This document shows, in pieces, positions 24,152 through 31,846 of a DNA stretch of 37,354 nucleotides; the stretch's first letter is position 1; every line of letters begins with the position of its first letter. Position numbers and translations under genes: made by a program. The DNA is taken from the NCBI GenBank assembly GCA_035762085.1, contig DASTPT010000083.1:1-37354 (forward strand). The letters are read 5' to 3'. The stretch comes from HRBIN12 sp035762085 (GTDB taxonomy: Bacteria; Actinomycetota; UBA4738; HRBIN12). Under the pieces are notes generated by a model. That model did not search any database. It was not told where the DNA came from and saw only the letters and a list, made by a program, of their open reading frames with translations.

Positions 24152-24538
24152 ATGGCGGAGTACGAGCGCAAACTCAGGTGCCTGGCGGTGCACGACGAGC
24201 GCTTCATCGCGGCGGCCCTCGCGTCGGACCGGGGGAACCTCGACGCCTCGGAGCTGGACCCCAAGACGCATGCGCTCGTGCGCCTCGGCGCCCTCCTCGC
24301 GCTCAGCGCCACCCCGCCATCGCTGCAGTCGGACGTCGAAGCAGCGCTCGCCGCAGGGGCGAGCTTCGACGAGATCGTCGGCACGCTCATCGCGGTCGCA
24401 CCGGAGATCGGAACCGCACGGACGGTCTCGCAGGCGCCGGAGCTCGCCCTCGCTCTGGGTTACGACGTCGATGCGGCGCTCCAGGAGCCGTCCGGGAGCC
24501 GTCCGGGGGTCCTCGACCGCGATGACCACGGCGGCTAA
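24152..24538 (+). CDS. Carboxymuconolactone decarboxylase (AhpD-like) family protein, no redox cysteine pair
   Basis: A 128-residue all-helical protein. DPKTHALVRLGALLALSATP, then SDVEAALAAGASFDEIVGTL and a Gly in EIGTARTV match the CMD/AhpD fold. AhpD-type peroxidase partners use a CxxC pair, which is absent here; the only Cys is at residue 10. So a thiol-peroxidase role is unlikely. GGAGG lies eight bases before the ATG at 24152. The DUF7144 gene follows after 26 nt, so the pair forms an operon under palindromic site 5. Confidence 0.82.
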   Translation: MAEYERKLRCLAVHDERFIAAALASDRGNLDASELDPKTHALVRLGALLALSATPPSLQSDVEAALAAGASFDEIVGTLIAVAPEIGTARTVSQAPELALALGYDVDAALQEPSGSRPGVLDRDDHGG

Positions 24539-24564
24539 GGTCGGAGAGAGGAAAGGGGGAGCAC

Positions 24565-24999
24565 ATGTCCATGTCGGGCAGGGAGCCCAGCGGTTGGGCG
24601 ATCGGATGGACGTACTTCGCGGGCTTCATGATGATCATGATCGGGACGTTCCACGTGATCGCGGGGCTGGCGGGGGTCCTCGAGGACGAGTTCCTGCGCG
24701 TGGTTCCGGCCGTCGGGACCGAAGCCCAGGGCGACGTCTACTTCCTGCAGTTCGACGCGACGACGTGGGGCTGGATCCATCTGATCGGCGGCATCGTGGT
24801 CGCGCTCGCGGGCTTCGGACTGTTCAGCGGAGCGGTCTGGGCTCGGACGATCGGGGTCATCATGGCCCTCATCAGTGCACTCATCGCGTTCGCCTGGATC
24901 CCCTGGTACCCGGTCTGGGGCATCATCATCATCGCGATGGCGATCGCGGTCATCTGGGCGCTGACGGCCCACGGACGCGACGTCACGACCTACGAGTAG
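24565..24999 (+). CDS. DUF7144 family membrane protein (second copy)
   Basis: A 144-residue membrane protein of the same family as 14595-15029. GWAIGWTYFAGFMMIMIGTF, the loop LEDEFLRVVPAVGTEAQGD, TWGWIHLIGGIVVALAGFGL and an Ile-rich last helix (WGIIIIAMAIAVIWALTAHG) give four helices. The TWGWIHL and ALTAHG blocks match WGWVWL and ALTAEG of the first copy. The ATG at 24565 follows GGGGGAG; an in-frame ATG at 24574 is an alternative. Function unknown. Confidence 0.87.
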   Translation: MSMSGREPSGWAIGWTYFAGFMMIMIGTFHVIAGLAGVLEDEFLRVVPAVGTEAQGDVYFLQFDATTWGWIHLIGGIVVALAGFGLFSGAVWARTIGVIMALISALIAFAWIPWYPVWGIIIIAMAIAVIWALTAHGRDVTTYE

Positions 25000-25141
25000 C
25001 CGAGGGTTGTGGTGACCGCCGCCGCGGGGTTCGCCCATGGCCCCGCGGCGGCACCCCGTTCCAGGAACCGGCTGGCGTGGTCGAGGTGATGGCGCGCGTC
25101 ACCCGAGCGGATCGGCGTCACCCACGACGAGGGGGGCTCGG

Positions 25142-26575
25142 GTGAGCGGATCGTCGGAGACCGGGTCCAGATCCACCGGTTGGAGGCGTGTGCTGCTGGC
25201 GTTCGGGGCCGTCGCGGCGACCCTGGCCGCCGCCGCGGTCGCCTGGGGTTGGGCCAGCCCCGTGCCCGAGACCGCAGCCGGCGCGCCCGCGGACGAGCTC
25301 ACGGAGGAAGAACCTGCCCTGGTCGCGGTGCCCGTCCCGACGGGACGTGAGCCACCCGCGTGGGTGAAGCCCACGGTCCTGTGGACGATCGCGGTCGTCG
25401 TCGCCGTGGGCGTCGCGTTCTGGCTGCTCGACGTGCTCGCGACGATCGTGATGTACCTCGTCCTCGCGCTGTTCTTCTCGTTCGCGCTCGAGCCGGCGGC
25501 GAACCGATTGGTGCGACGCGGTTGGCGGCGCGGTGCGGCGACCGGGCTCCTGCTCGCGGTGACCTTCCTCCTGCTCGTGTTCGTCGGCCTGATCTTCGTC
25601 GGCGCGTTGATCCGAGGTGCGGCCGCGCTGGTCGCCAACGTTCCCGAGTGGTCCCAGACGGTCGCCGACTGGCTGTCCGACACCTTCGGGATCACGGTAT
25701 CGACCGACTCCCTCGCCGAGGGCGCGACGAGCGCCTCTGCGTCGCTGAGCGACTCCGCGGAGAAGCCGATCGAGGTCCTCCTCGGGTTCAGCGCATCCCT
25801 GATCGGCGGCATCTTCGCGATGTTCACCGTCGGGATGTTCATCTTCTACATGGTGGCCGAGGGGCCGAAGTTCAAGCGGGCGGTCCTCTCGTTCTTCCAT
25901 CGCGAACGGCAGGAGGAGCTCGTCTCGATCTGGGAGGCCGCGATCGAGAAGACCGGGGGCTACTTCTATTCGAAGATGACCCTCGCCGTGATCAACGGCG
26001 GCGCGTTCTTCGTCGTGCTGGTGCTCCTCGGAGTGCCGAGCGCGGCCGCCCTCGCCACGTTCCAGGGCGTGGTGGCCGAGTTCATCCCGATCGTCGGCAC
26101 CTACATCGCCGCCGTGGTTCCGCTGGTGATCGCGTTCCTCACGGTCGGGATGCCCGAGAGCCTGATCCTGCTGGTCTACGTCCTGATCTACCAGCAGGTC
26201 GAGAACTACCTCCTGGCCCCGAAGCTCCAGGCCAGGGCGATGCAGCTCCACCCGGCGGTCGCGTTCGGCGCGGCCCTCGCGGGGGGCGCGATCGGCGGGC
26301 TGCTCTGGGCGTTCCTCGCGCTGCCGTTCGCCGCGACCGTCCAGGCCTCGGCCTCGTTGTGGTTCGAGCACCACGAGGTCGTCGAGAGCGAGCTCACCGC
26401 CGAGCAGCAGGTGATCGTGAAGATCCCGAAGGAGCATCGGGGGCTCCGCAGCCGTGTGGGCAGGCTCACACGTTCGACGAGGGGCTGGCTCCGGCGCAAG
26501 CGCCGCGAGGGCGACGAGGCGGTGGCCGGCACCACCGCCGAGGGGATCCCGCTGGACGTCGATGCCGCTCCATGA
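25142..26575 (+). CDS. AI-2E family transporter, extended N-terminus
   Basis: A 477-residue membrane protein. Residues about 14-37 are an extra hydrophobic helix (RRVLLAFGAVAATLAAAAVA) followed by an acidic linker (DELTEEEPAL). The AI-2E transporter domain (about 75-425) follows: LATIVMYLVLALFFSFALEP, a large periplasmic loop (NVPEWSQTVADWLSD), GGIFAMFTVGMFIFYMVAEG, GVVAEFIPIVGTYIAAVVPL and YQQVENYLLAPKLQARAMQL. Family members move small molecules or exchange Na+/H+; the autoinducer name is historic. The GTG at 25142 follows GAGGGGGG. The tail is Arg/Lys-rich. The 243-bp gap after it (26576-26818) holds palindromic site 6 and no sure gene. Confidence 0.92.
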   Translation: MSGSSETGSRSTGWRRVLLAFGAVAATLAAAAVAWGWASPVPETAAGAPADELTEEEPALVAVPVPTGREPPAWVKPTVLWTIAVVVAVGVAFWLLDVLATIVMYLVLALFFSFALEPAANRLVRRGWRRGAATGLLLAVTFLLLVFVGLIFVGALIRGAAALVANVPEWSQTVADWLSDTFGITVSTDSLAEGATSASASLSDSAEKPIEVLLGFSASLIGGIFAMFTVGMFIFYMVAEGPKFKRAVLSFFHRERQEELVSIWEAAIEKTGGYFYSKMTLAVINGGAFFVVLVLLGVPSAAALATFQGVVAEFIPIVGTYIAAVVPLVIAFLTVGMPESLILLVYVLIYQQVENYLLAPKLQARAMQLHPAVAFGAALAGGAIGGLLWAFLALPFAATVQASASLWFEHHEVVESELTAEQQVIVKIPKEHRGLRSRVGRLTRSTRGWLRRKRREGDEAVAGTTAEGIPLDVDAAP

Positions 26576-26767
26576 CGTCGTCGCGAAGACGGCGTTGAGC
26601 ACCACGGTGTCGCCTCCGGGCCGGTCGCGGCCGCCGAGGCACCTCCCTCGAGCAGCCCCCGGATCCCTCGGACCTCCTCCCTGAGCGCCGCCACCTCCGT
26701 CCGGAGTGCCCGACGCTGCTCTTGGAGGGCCGGGAGCGGTGCTCGCCCGAGGTGATCGCCTGTGTCT

Positions 26768-26784
26768 TCATCCGGTCGGTATGA
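26768..26784 (+). promoter_or_regulatory. 17-bp palindromic site 6 (for the sulfatase maturase)
   Basis: TCATCCGGTCGGTATGA, preceded by CT; start codon 34 nt downstream, the shortest spacing of the nine. Confidence 0.6.
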
Positions 26785-26818
26785 CCTCCGAACCGGGCGA
26801 CTGGGTTACCGTGCGGTG

Positions 26819-28150
26819 ATGGGCGTCCGCACGAACGCCGCGCCGGAAGCATTCCACCTGCTCGCGAAGCCCACGGGAGCCGTCTGCAACCTGGACTGCA
26901 CGTACTGCTTCTTCCTGTCCAAGGAGGCGCTCTACCCGGGCAGCCCCTTCCGGATGACCGACGAAACGCTCGACGCGTACCTCGAGCAGCTGATCGACGC
27001 GCATCGCACGCCGGAGGTCACGATCGCCTGGCAGGGCGGCGAGCCCACGATGATGGGGTTGGACTTCTACCGTCGGGCGGTCGAGCTCGCGGAGAAGCAC
27101 CGGAAGCCGGGGCAGCGGATCCAGCACACGATGCAGACGAACGGCGTGCTCGTCGACGACGAGTGGGCGGCGTTCTTCGAGCAGCACGGCTTCCTGATCG
27201 GGGTCTCGATCGACGGACCGCGCGAGATGCACGACGCCTACCGAGTGAACAAGGGCGGGTCCGGCACGTTCGACCAGGTCATGAAGGGGTGGGAGACGCT
27301 CCGCCGACACGACGTCGACGTGAACGTCCTCTGCACGCTCCACGCGGCGAACGCGGACCATCCGCTCGAGGTCTACCGGTTCTTCCGGGACGACCTGGGC
27401 GCCAGGTTCATCCAGTTCATCCCGATCGTCGAGCGCGCCACCCCCGAGACCCTGCCGCTCGCGAACGAGGGGTGGCACGATCGGCCGGGGCGCGAACGCC
27501 TGCTCTACACGCAGACGGGCTCCCTCGTCACCGAGCGCTCGATCACCGGCGAGGCCTTCGGACGGTTCCTCGTGCAGGTCTTCGAGGAATGGGTCCGGCG
27601 CGACGTGGGCACGGTCTTCGTCCAGATGTTCGACGTCACGTTGGGCGCGCACGTCGGAGAGTACTCGCTCTGCATCCACTCCCCCACGTGCGGGGACGCA
27701 CTCGCGCTCGAGCACAACGGCGACCTGTACTCGTGCGACCACTTCGTCGAGCCCGAGCACCTGCTCGGCAACATCCACCGGACGAGGATGCTCGAGCTCG
27801 TCGCCTCTCCGCAGCAGCGGACGTTCGGCCAGGACAAGCTGGACGCGCTCCCCCGGTACTGCCTGGAGTGCCCGGTCCGGTTCGCCTGCAACGGGGGGTG
27901 TCCGAAGGACCGGTTCATCGAGAGCCCGGATGGTGAACCCGGCCTCAACTACCTGTGCACCGGCTACAAACGCTTCTTCGGCCACGTCGATCGGCCGATG
28001 CGACGGATGGCCGACCTGCTCCGTGCCGGACGGTTCGCCGACGAGATGATGGGGCTCTACGCGTCGGAGGATGCGAAGCGCGGCCGGAACGACCCGTGCC
28101 CGTGCGACAGCGGCCGCAAGTGGAAAGCGTGCCACGGCGCGACGCGGTGA
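26819..28150 (+). CDS. Anaerobic sulfatase-maturating enzyme (radical SAM), SEC-C tail
   Basis: A 443-residue radical SAM/SPASM enzyme that oxidises the sulfatase active-site Cys (or Ser) to formylglycine. The 4Fe-4S site is C23-x3-C27-x2-C30 (CNLDCTYC). WQGGEPTMMG and SIDGPREMHD bind SAM. The SPASM part has CIHSPTCGDAL, then YSCDHF, where Asp follows Cys as in the known catalytic Asp, then YCLECPVRFACNGGCPKDRF and CTGYKRFF. The last 20 residues, GRNDPCPCDSGRKWKACHGA, are a SEC-C zinc motif. That adds a metal-binding tail, which I have not seen described as standard. The ATG at 26819 has no strong ribosome-binding site. It fits the CSPTR sulfatase of this island. Confidence 0.95.
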   Translation: MGVRTNAAPEAFHLLAKPTGAVCNLDCTYCFFLSKEALYPGSPFRMTDETLDAYLEQLIDAHRTPEVTIAWQGGEPTMMGLDFYRRAVELAEKHRKPGQRIQHTMQTNGVLVDDEWAAFFEQHGFLIGVSIDGPREMHDAYRVNKGGSGTFDQVMKGWETLRRHDVDVNVLCTLHAANADHPLEVYRFFRDDLGARFIQFIPIVERATPETLPLANEGWHDRPGRERLLYTQTGSLVTERSITGEAFGRFLVQVFEEWVRRDVGTVFVQMFDVTLGAHVGEYSLCIHSPTCGDALALEHNGDLYSCDHFVEPEHLLGNIHRTRMLELVASPQQRTFGQDKLDALPRYCLECPVRFACNGGCPKDRFIESPDGEPGLNYLCTGYKRFFGHVDRPMRRMADLLRAGRFADEMMGLYASEDAKRGRNDPCPCDSGRKWKACHGATR

Positions 28151-28172
28151 CGGGCGTCAACGATCGCCCGTC
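28149..28172. terminator. Bidirectional hairpin between convergent genes
   Basis: GACGGGCG and CGCCCGTC form an 8-bp perfect stem with an 8-nt loop. It overlaps both the stop of the maturase (28148-28150) and the stop of the SulP gene (28157-28159), so it could end both transcripts. Confidence 0.6.
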
Positions 28173-29935
28173 GTGCCTCGGGGATGCGGGGCAGCCTCGA
28201 CCGCCGCACGGACCGTGGGGAAGAAGCGGTCACGGCCGATCGCCCCGGTGAGCTCGGCCAGGTCGAAGATCTCGCGCACGTGCTGCTTGAGCCGCGCGAC
28301 CGCGAACGACGTCCCCTCTGCATCGAGGCTCCGCACGAGCTCGTCCAGCGTCTCGAGCCCTGTGGCATCGACGTCGACGAGCGCTTCGGCGTCGAACACG
28401 AGCCACGCCACGCGCGTCGGCGCCCCGTCCAACGCCTCGCGGACCCTTCCGCTCACGTAGCGCGCGTTCGCGAAGAACAGGCGATCGTCCAGCCGGTACA
28501 CGAGCACGCCGGGCGTGATCCGCGCTCGCGGATGCAGGCTCACGTCCGCGTACCGGTCGAGGCGAGCCACGTATCCGAGGACAGCGTCGTGCGGCCGTGC
28601 GCTCCGTCGCACCGTGTCCACCACCGAGAGGGCCACGGCCAGCAGCAGCGCATCGAGCACGCCGAGCACGACTACCCCGACCGTCGTCAAGACCCCGATG
28701 ACCGCATCGGCGCGCGTCGGCCGCCAGAGCGCTCGCCATGCCTTCGTATCGACGAGCCCGATGGCTGCCGAGACGATGATCGCGCCGAGCGTCGCCGAGG
28801 GCAGGTACGCGATCGGTGCCGTGAGGAACAGCAGCACGCAGGCCACCGCCACGACCGCCATGAGGCCCGCGACCTGGGTCCGCACCCCCATCAGGTCGTT
28901 CACCGCCGTCCGAGAGCCGCTCGCCCCGATCGGGAAAGCGCCGGTGAGCCCGGCGGCCGCGTCGGCCGCCGCCATCGCGGTCAGCTCCTGCCGGACGCGG
29001 ACGTGTTGTCCGTGCCGTCCGGCGAACGCGCGGGCCGTCAGGATCTCGTCCGCGAAGCTCACGAGGAAGATCCCGAGCGCGGCTGGGACGAGCCGTGCGA
29101 GATCGGCGCCCTCTGCCGAGGGGAGGTGGATCCTCGGCAGGCCGGACGGGACGGCCCCCACGGTCGCGACGCCCCGCGCCGCCAGGTCGAGCGCCCACGA
29201 CGCCGCGATCGCCCCGATCACGACGGCCAGCGCTGCGGGGAACTTCGGGAGGAGCCGACGCAGGCCCAGGAGGAGCGCGAGGGAGATCGCGCCGACGGCA
29301 ACGGTCGTGGTGTGCAGGTCGGGGAGCTTGTCCACGATCTCCGCCAGGAGCGGGATCGGGCGCTCGGCCTCGAGCGAGACGCCGAGGAGCTTCCCCATCT
29401 GCCCGATGATCAGCACGACCGCGACGCCGTGGATGTAGCCCACGAGCACCGAGCGCGAGAAGTAGTCGGCGATCCAGCCGATCCGGGCGAGGCGCGCGAG
29501 GAGGAACGCGGCGCCGACCATGAGCGCGAGGAGCGCCGCCAGGTCCGCGTACCGATCCGGATCGTCCCCGGCCAGCGGCAGGAGCGTCGCGGCGACCAGG
29601 GCCGCGATCGATCCCTCGGGCCCCACGATGAGCTGGCGGGACGACCCGAGCACTACGTACGCGACCGTCGGCAACAGCAATGCGTACAGACCGGCCACCG
29701 GTGACAGTCCGGCGAGCTCCGCGTAGGCCATCCCCGAGGGGAGCGCGAGCGCGGCGACCGTGACCCCGGCGAGCGCGTCACGCCGGAACGCGGCCCGCCC
29801 GTAGGCCGGCAGGTCCCGAGATACCGGCACGACGCGTTCGAGGAGCGGCGGGCGCGCAGCCTTGCGGAAGGGTGAGGCGTCTTCCCCGTACGCCTCGCTC
29901 ACCCGCGGCCGCCGGCGACGGCTCGTGTTCGACAC
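28157..29935 (-). CDS. SulP family anion transporter with STAS domain
   Basis: A 592-residue SulP (SLC26-type) transporter. Family signature GVTVAALALPSGMAYAELAG, then GLYALLLPTVAYVVLGSSRQ, and the TM domain to about residue 460 fit sulfate/bicarbonate carriers. The STAS domain (about 475-590) reads PGVLVYRLDDRLFFANARYV, with VDVDATGLETLDEL as its phospho-switch-like site. The GTG at 29935 is chosen because GAGGAGG is six bases upstream (29942-29948); an open frame continues to 29989. Sulfate is the likely cargo given the sulfatase and maturase nearby, but bicarbonate is possible. Palindromic site 7 lies 67 nt upstream, oriented toward it. Confidence 0.93.
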   Translation of the reverse strand: MSNTSRRRRPRVSEAYGEDASPFRKAARPPLLERVVPVSRDLPAYGRAAFRRDALAGVTVAALALPSGMAYAELAGLSPVAGLYALLLPTVAYVVLGSSRQLIVGPEGSIAALVAATLLPLAGDDPDRYADLAALLALMVGAAFLLARLARIGWIADYFSRSVLVGYIHGVAVVLIIGQMGKLLGVSLEAERPIPLLAEIVDKLPDLHTTTVAVGAISLALLLGLRRLLPKFPAALAVVIGAIAASWALDLAARGVATVGAVPSGLPRIHLPSAEGADLARLVPAALGIFLVSFADEILTARAFAGRHGQHVRVRQELTAMAAADAAAGLTGAFPIGASGSRTAVNDLMGVRTQVAGLMAVVAVACVLLFLTAPIAYLPSATLGAIIVSAAIGLVDTKAWRALWRPTRADAVIGVLTTVGVVVLGVLDALLLAVALSVVDTVRRSARPHDAVLGYVARLDRYADVSLHPRARITPGVLVYRLDDRLFFANARYVSGRVREALDGAPTRVAWLVFDAEALVDVDATGLETLDELVRSLDAEGTSFAVARLKQHVREIFDLAELTGAIGRDRFFPTVRAAVEAAPHPRGTTGDR

Positions 29936-30002
29936 TCGCGGCCTCCTCGGGGCCGGAGGGACGGTCCCAAGGGAACGCTCGCTCGCCACAGACCGTTCGC
30001 CA

Positions 30003-30019
30003 TCACTCGGAACGGATGA
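30003..30019 (-). promoter_or_regulatory. 17-bp palindromic site 7 (for SulP, perhaps also 30058)
   Basis: Reads TCATCCGTTCCGAGTGA toward SulP, preceded by AT. In that orientation the invariant TCATCC half is upstream, as at the other sites. The divergent gene at 30058 starts 38 nt away on the other side. Confidence 0.5.
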
Positions 30020-30057
30020 ATCCTTCGGCGGCCTGGTATGCGAAAGTGACCGTGTAG

Positions 30058-30684
30058 ATGCGGATCGGGATCGTGGGTGCCGGTGCCTTGGGGAGCACGC
30101 TCGCCGGACTCTGGACGACCGCGGGCCATCAGGTGGCGGTGGGCGAGCCGGAACCGGAGGCGGCCGCGGCGCTCGCGGAGGCGCTCGGCCCGTCGGTCCA
30201 GGCGACCAGCGTCGAGGAAGCCGCCAGGTACGGCGAGGTCGTGGTCCTGACCGGCGCGTTCGGCCGGGCGGAGATGCTGCCCCCCGCCTCGGCGGTCGCG
30301 GGCAAGATCGTGATCGATGCCACGAACGCCGTCACCGAGACCGGTGAGGCGATGGACCTTGGAGCGCGGGCGTCGAGCGCGATCGTCGCCGAGACGTTCC
30401 CCGACGCCCGCGTCGTCAAGGCACTGAACACGCTCGACGCCGACACGCTGCGCGCCGAGGGCCGACCGTCGGTCCCACGAGAGAAGCGCTTCGTCCTCCT
30501 CGTCGCGGGTGACGACTCACGCGCGAAGGAACGGGTCTCCACGTTGATCGAGGAGATCGGCTTCAGCCCGATCGACGCCGGATCGCTCGCGCTCGGGGGC
30601 AGGTACCTCGAGCCGCGGTCCCAGCTCTTCGGCCGGCCGCTGCTCCCCGCCGAGGCGCGTCGGCTCCTCCAGCTGATGGCCTGA
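30058..30684 (+). CDS. NADPH-dependent F420 reductase-like oxidoreductase
   Basis: A 208-residue Rossmann protein. The dinucleotide site GIVGAGALGSTLAGLWTTAG is at residues 4-23, then VVVLTGAFG, KIVIDATNAV and ARVVKALNTLDADTL, a pattern shared with F420H2:NADP+ oxidoreductases and related small NADP-binding proteins. FVLLVAGDDSRAKERVSTLI and GSLALGGRYLEPRSQLFG finish the fold. It probably shuttles hydride between NADPH and F420 or a similar cofactor; F420 use is inferred from the family. No strong ribosome-binding site precedes the ATG at 30058, so translation may be leaderless. It converges with the AlaDH-like pair. Confidence 0.82.
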   Translation: MRIGIVGAGALGSTLAGLWTTAGHQVAVGEPEPEAAAALAEALGPSVQATSVEEAARYGEVVVLTGAFGRAEMLPPASAVAGKIVIDATNAVTETGEAMDLGARASSAIVAETFPDARVVKALNTLDADTLRAEGRPSVPREKRFVLLVAGDDSRAKERVSTLIEEIGFSPIDAGSLALGGRYLEPRSQLFGRPLLPAEARRLLQLMA

Positions 30685-30712
30685 GCCGGCCCGAGCGTGG
30701 ACCCGAGGTCGC

Positions 30713-31846
30713 TCAGTCCATCCCGACCCACGCCCGAAGGCTCGCCCGGTGCAGGGCGCGCTCGTGGTAGGAGCCCTCGGCGTGCAGACCGCTCATCCCG
30801 CCGGCGCGGATCAGCGCCTCGAGCAGCGGCGCCAGCTGCGTTCCGTACAACTCCATGCAGGGCATCGGGTGGATCCCCGGCCACGAATAGCAGGAGGCCA
30901 CGGCCCGACGATGGTCCGTGGGCACGCCGGGAGGCAACCGATCCCACGCCGGGTCGTCGGGCATGAAGATCCACTGATCCAGGTTCCCCTGCGGGATGCC
31001 CTCGATGCTCCGCACCGTCGGTGGACGTGCGTCCAGGAGATAGGGGTCGACCACGAGGTCGCAGATCACGGCGTGCGAGGGGAGCTCCTCGATCCACGCG
31101 TTCGGGATCAGCGGCACGGAGGGGTCGTCGCGCTGCGAGGCGTCGACGAACACGTCGGCCTGGCGCAGCAGGTGGCGCACGTGCGCCTCGTTCGCCGAGA
31201 GGTTCCGGCCGATGACCACGACCTCGACGCCGGCCAGGCCCTCGCGCGCGAACCGCGCGGCCCGCTCGATGTTCCCGAACTTCGTCGCCGCCTCGACGGC
31301 GTGCTTCCCGATCTCACCGGGCCCGACGAGGGTCACGCGGACGGGACGACGGCCGGGATCCCCGAGCTCCGGCCAGGTCCGCTCGAGCGCGTCGAACGCC
31401 GCCTCGACCCCGTTCCAGGCCACGTCCCGGCTGTCGATCACGAGCCGGCGTCCGCTGTCGTCGGTGATCGAGTCCATGCTGATCGCCTCGACACCGAGGT
31501 CCCGGAGCGACTGCACCCGCTCGGGCCGGGTCGGGAGATGGAGCATCGCGAACAGGGTCGCGCCGGGACGCATCGTCATGTACTCGGCCTCTTCGGGGCA
31601 CCGCAGGGTCAGGACGACGTCCGCGCGGAACGCCTCCTCGTGGGTGACGAGGTGCACGAGGGCCGACAGGTCGGCGTAGTCCTGGTCCCGGAAGCCCATC
31701 CCGGACCCGATCCCGCCCTCGACGAACACGTCGACGCCCCAGTCGGCGAGCTTGCCGACGAGCGAGGGGAGGAAGTCGCGACGCTCCCCCGCCTCCTTGT
31801 GCATCCGTGGCAGCCCGAAGGTCAACGTCCGCGGACGGCTCGCCAT
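30713..31846 (-). CDS. Alanine dehydrogenase/transhydrogenase-like protein, copy 2
   Basis: A 377-residue NAD(P)-binding protein related to alanine dehydrogenase, PNT alpha and N5-(carboxyethyl)ornithine synthase. The N-terminal substrate domain has TFGLPRMHKEAGERRDFLP (like the KE-GERR motif of AlaDH). The nucleotide domain has RVTLVGPGEIGKHAVEAATK, a Rossmann loop GPGEIG, and then VVVIGRNLSANEAH, a region that replaces the usual acidic loop. The C-terminal third, EGIPQGNLDQWIFMPDDPAW, is shared only with the upstream paralogue. The ATG at 31846 lies inside the end of that gene (25-nt overlap) and has GGAGG upstream. The substrate is unknown; true AlaDH is shorter in this region. Confidence 0.85.
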   Translation of the reverse strand: MASRPRTLTFGLPRMHKEAGERRDFLPSLVGKLADWGVDVFVEGGIGSGMGFRDQDYADLSALVHLVTHEEAFRADVVLTLRCPEEAEYMTMRPGATLFAMLHLPTRPERVQSLRDLGVEAISMDSITDDSGRRLVIDSRDVAWNGVEAAFDALERTWPELGDPGRRPVRVTLVGPGEIGKHAVEAATKFGNIERAARFAREGLAGVEVVVIGRNLSANEAHVRHLLRQADVFVDASQRDDPSVPLIPNAWIEELPSHAVICDLVVDPYLLDARPPTVRSIEGIPQGNLDQWIFMPDDPAWDRLPPGVPTDHRRAVASCYSWPGIHPMPCMELYGTQLAPLLEALIRAGGMSGLHAEGSYHERALHRASLRAWVGMD

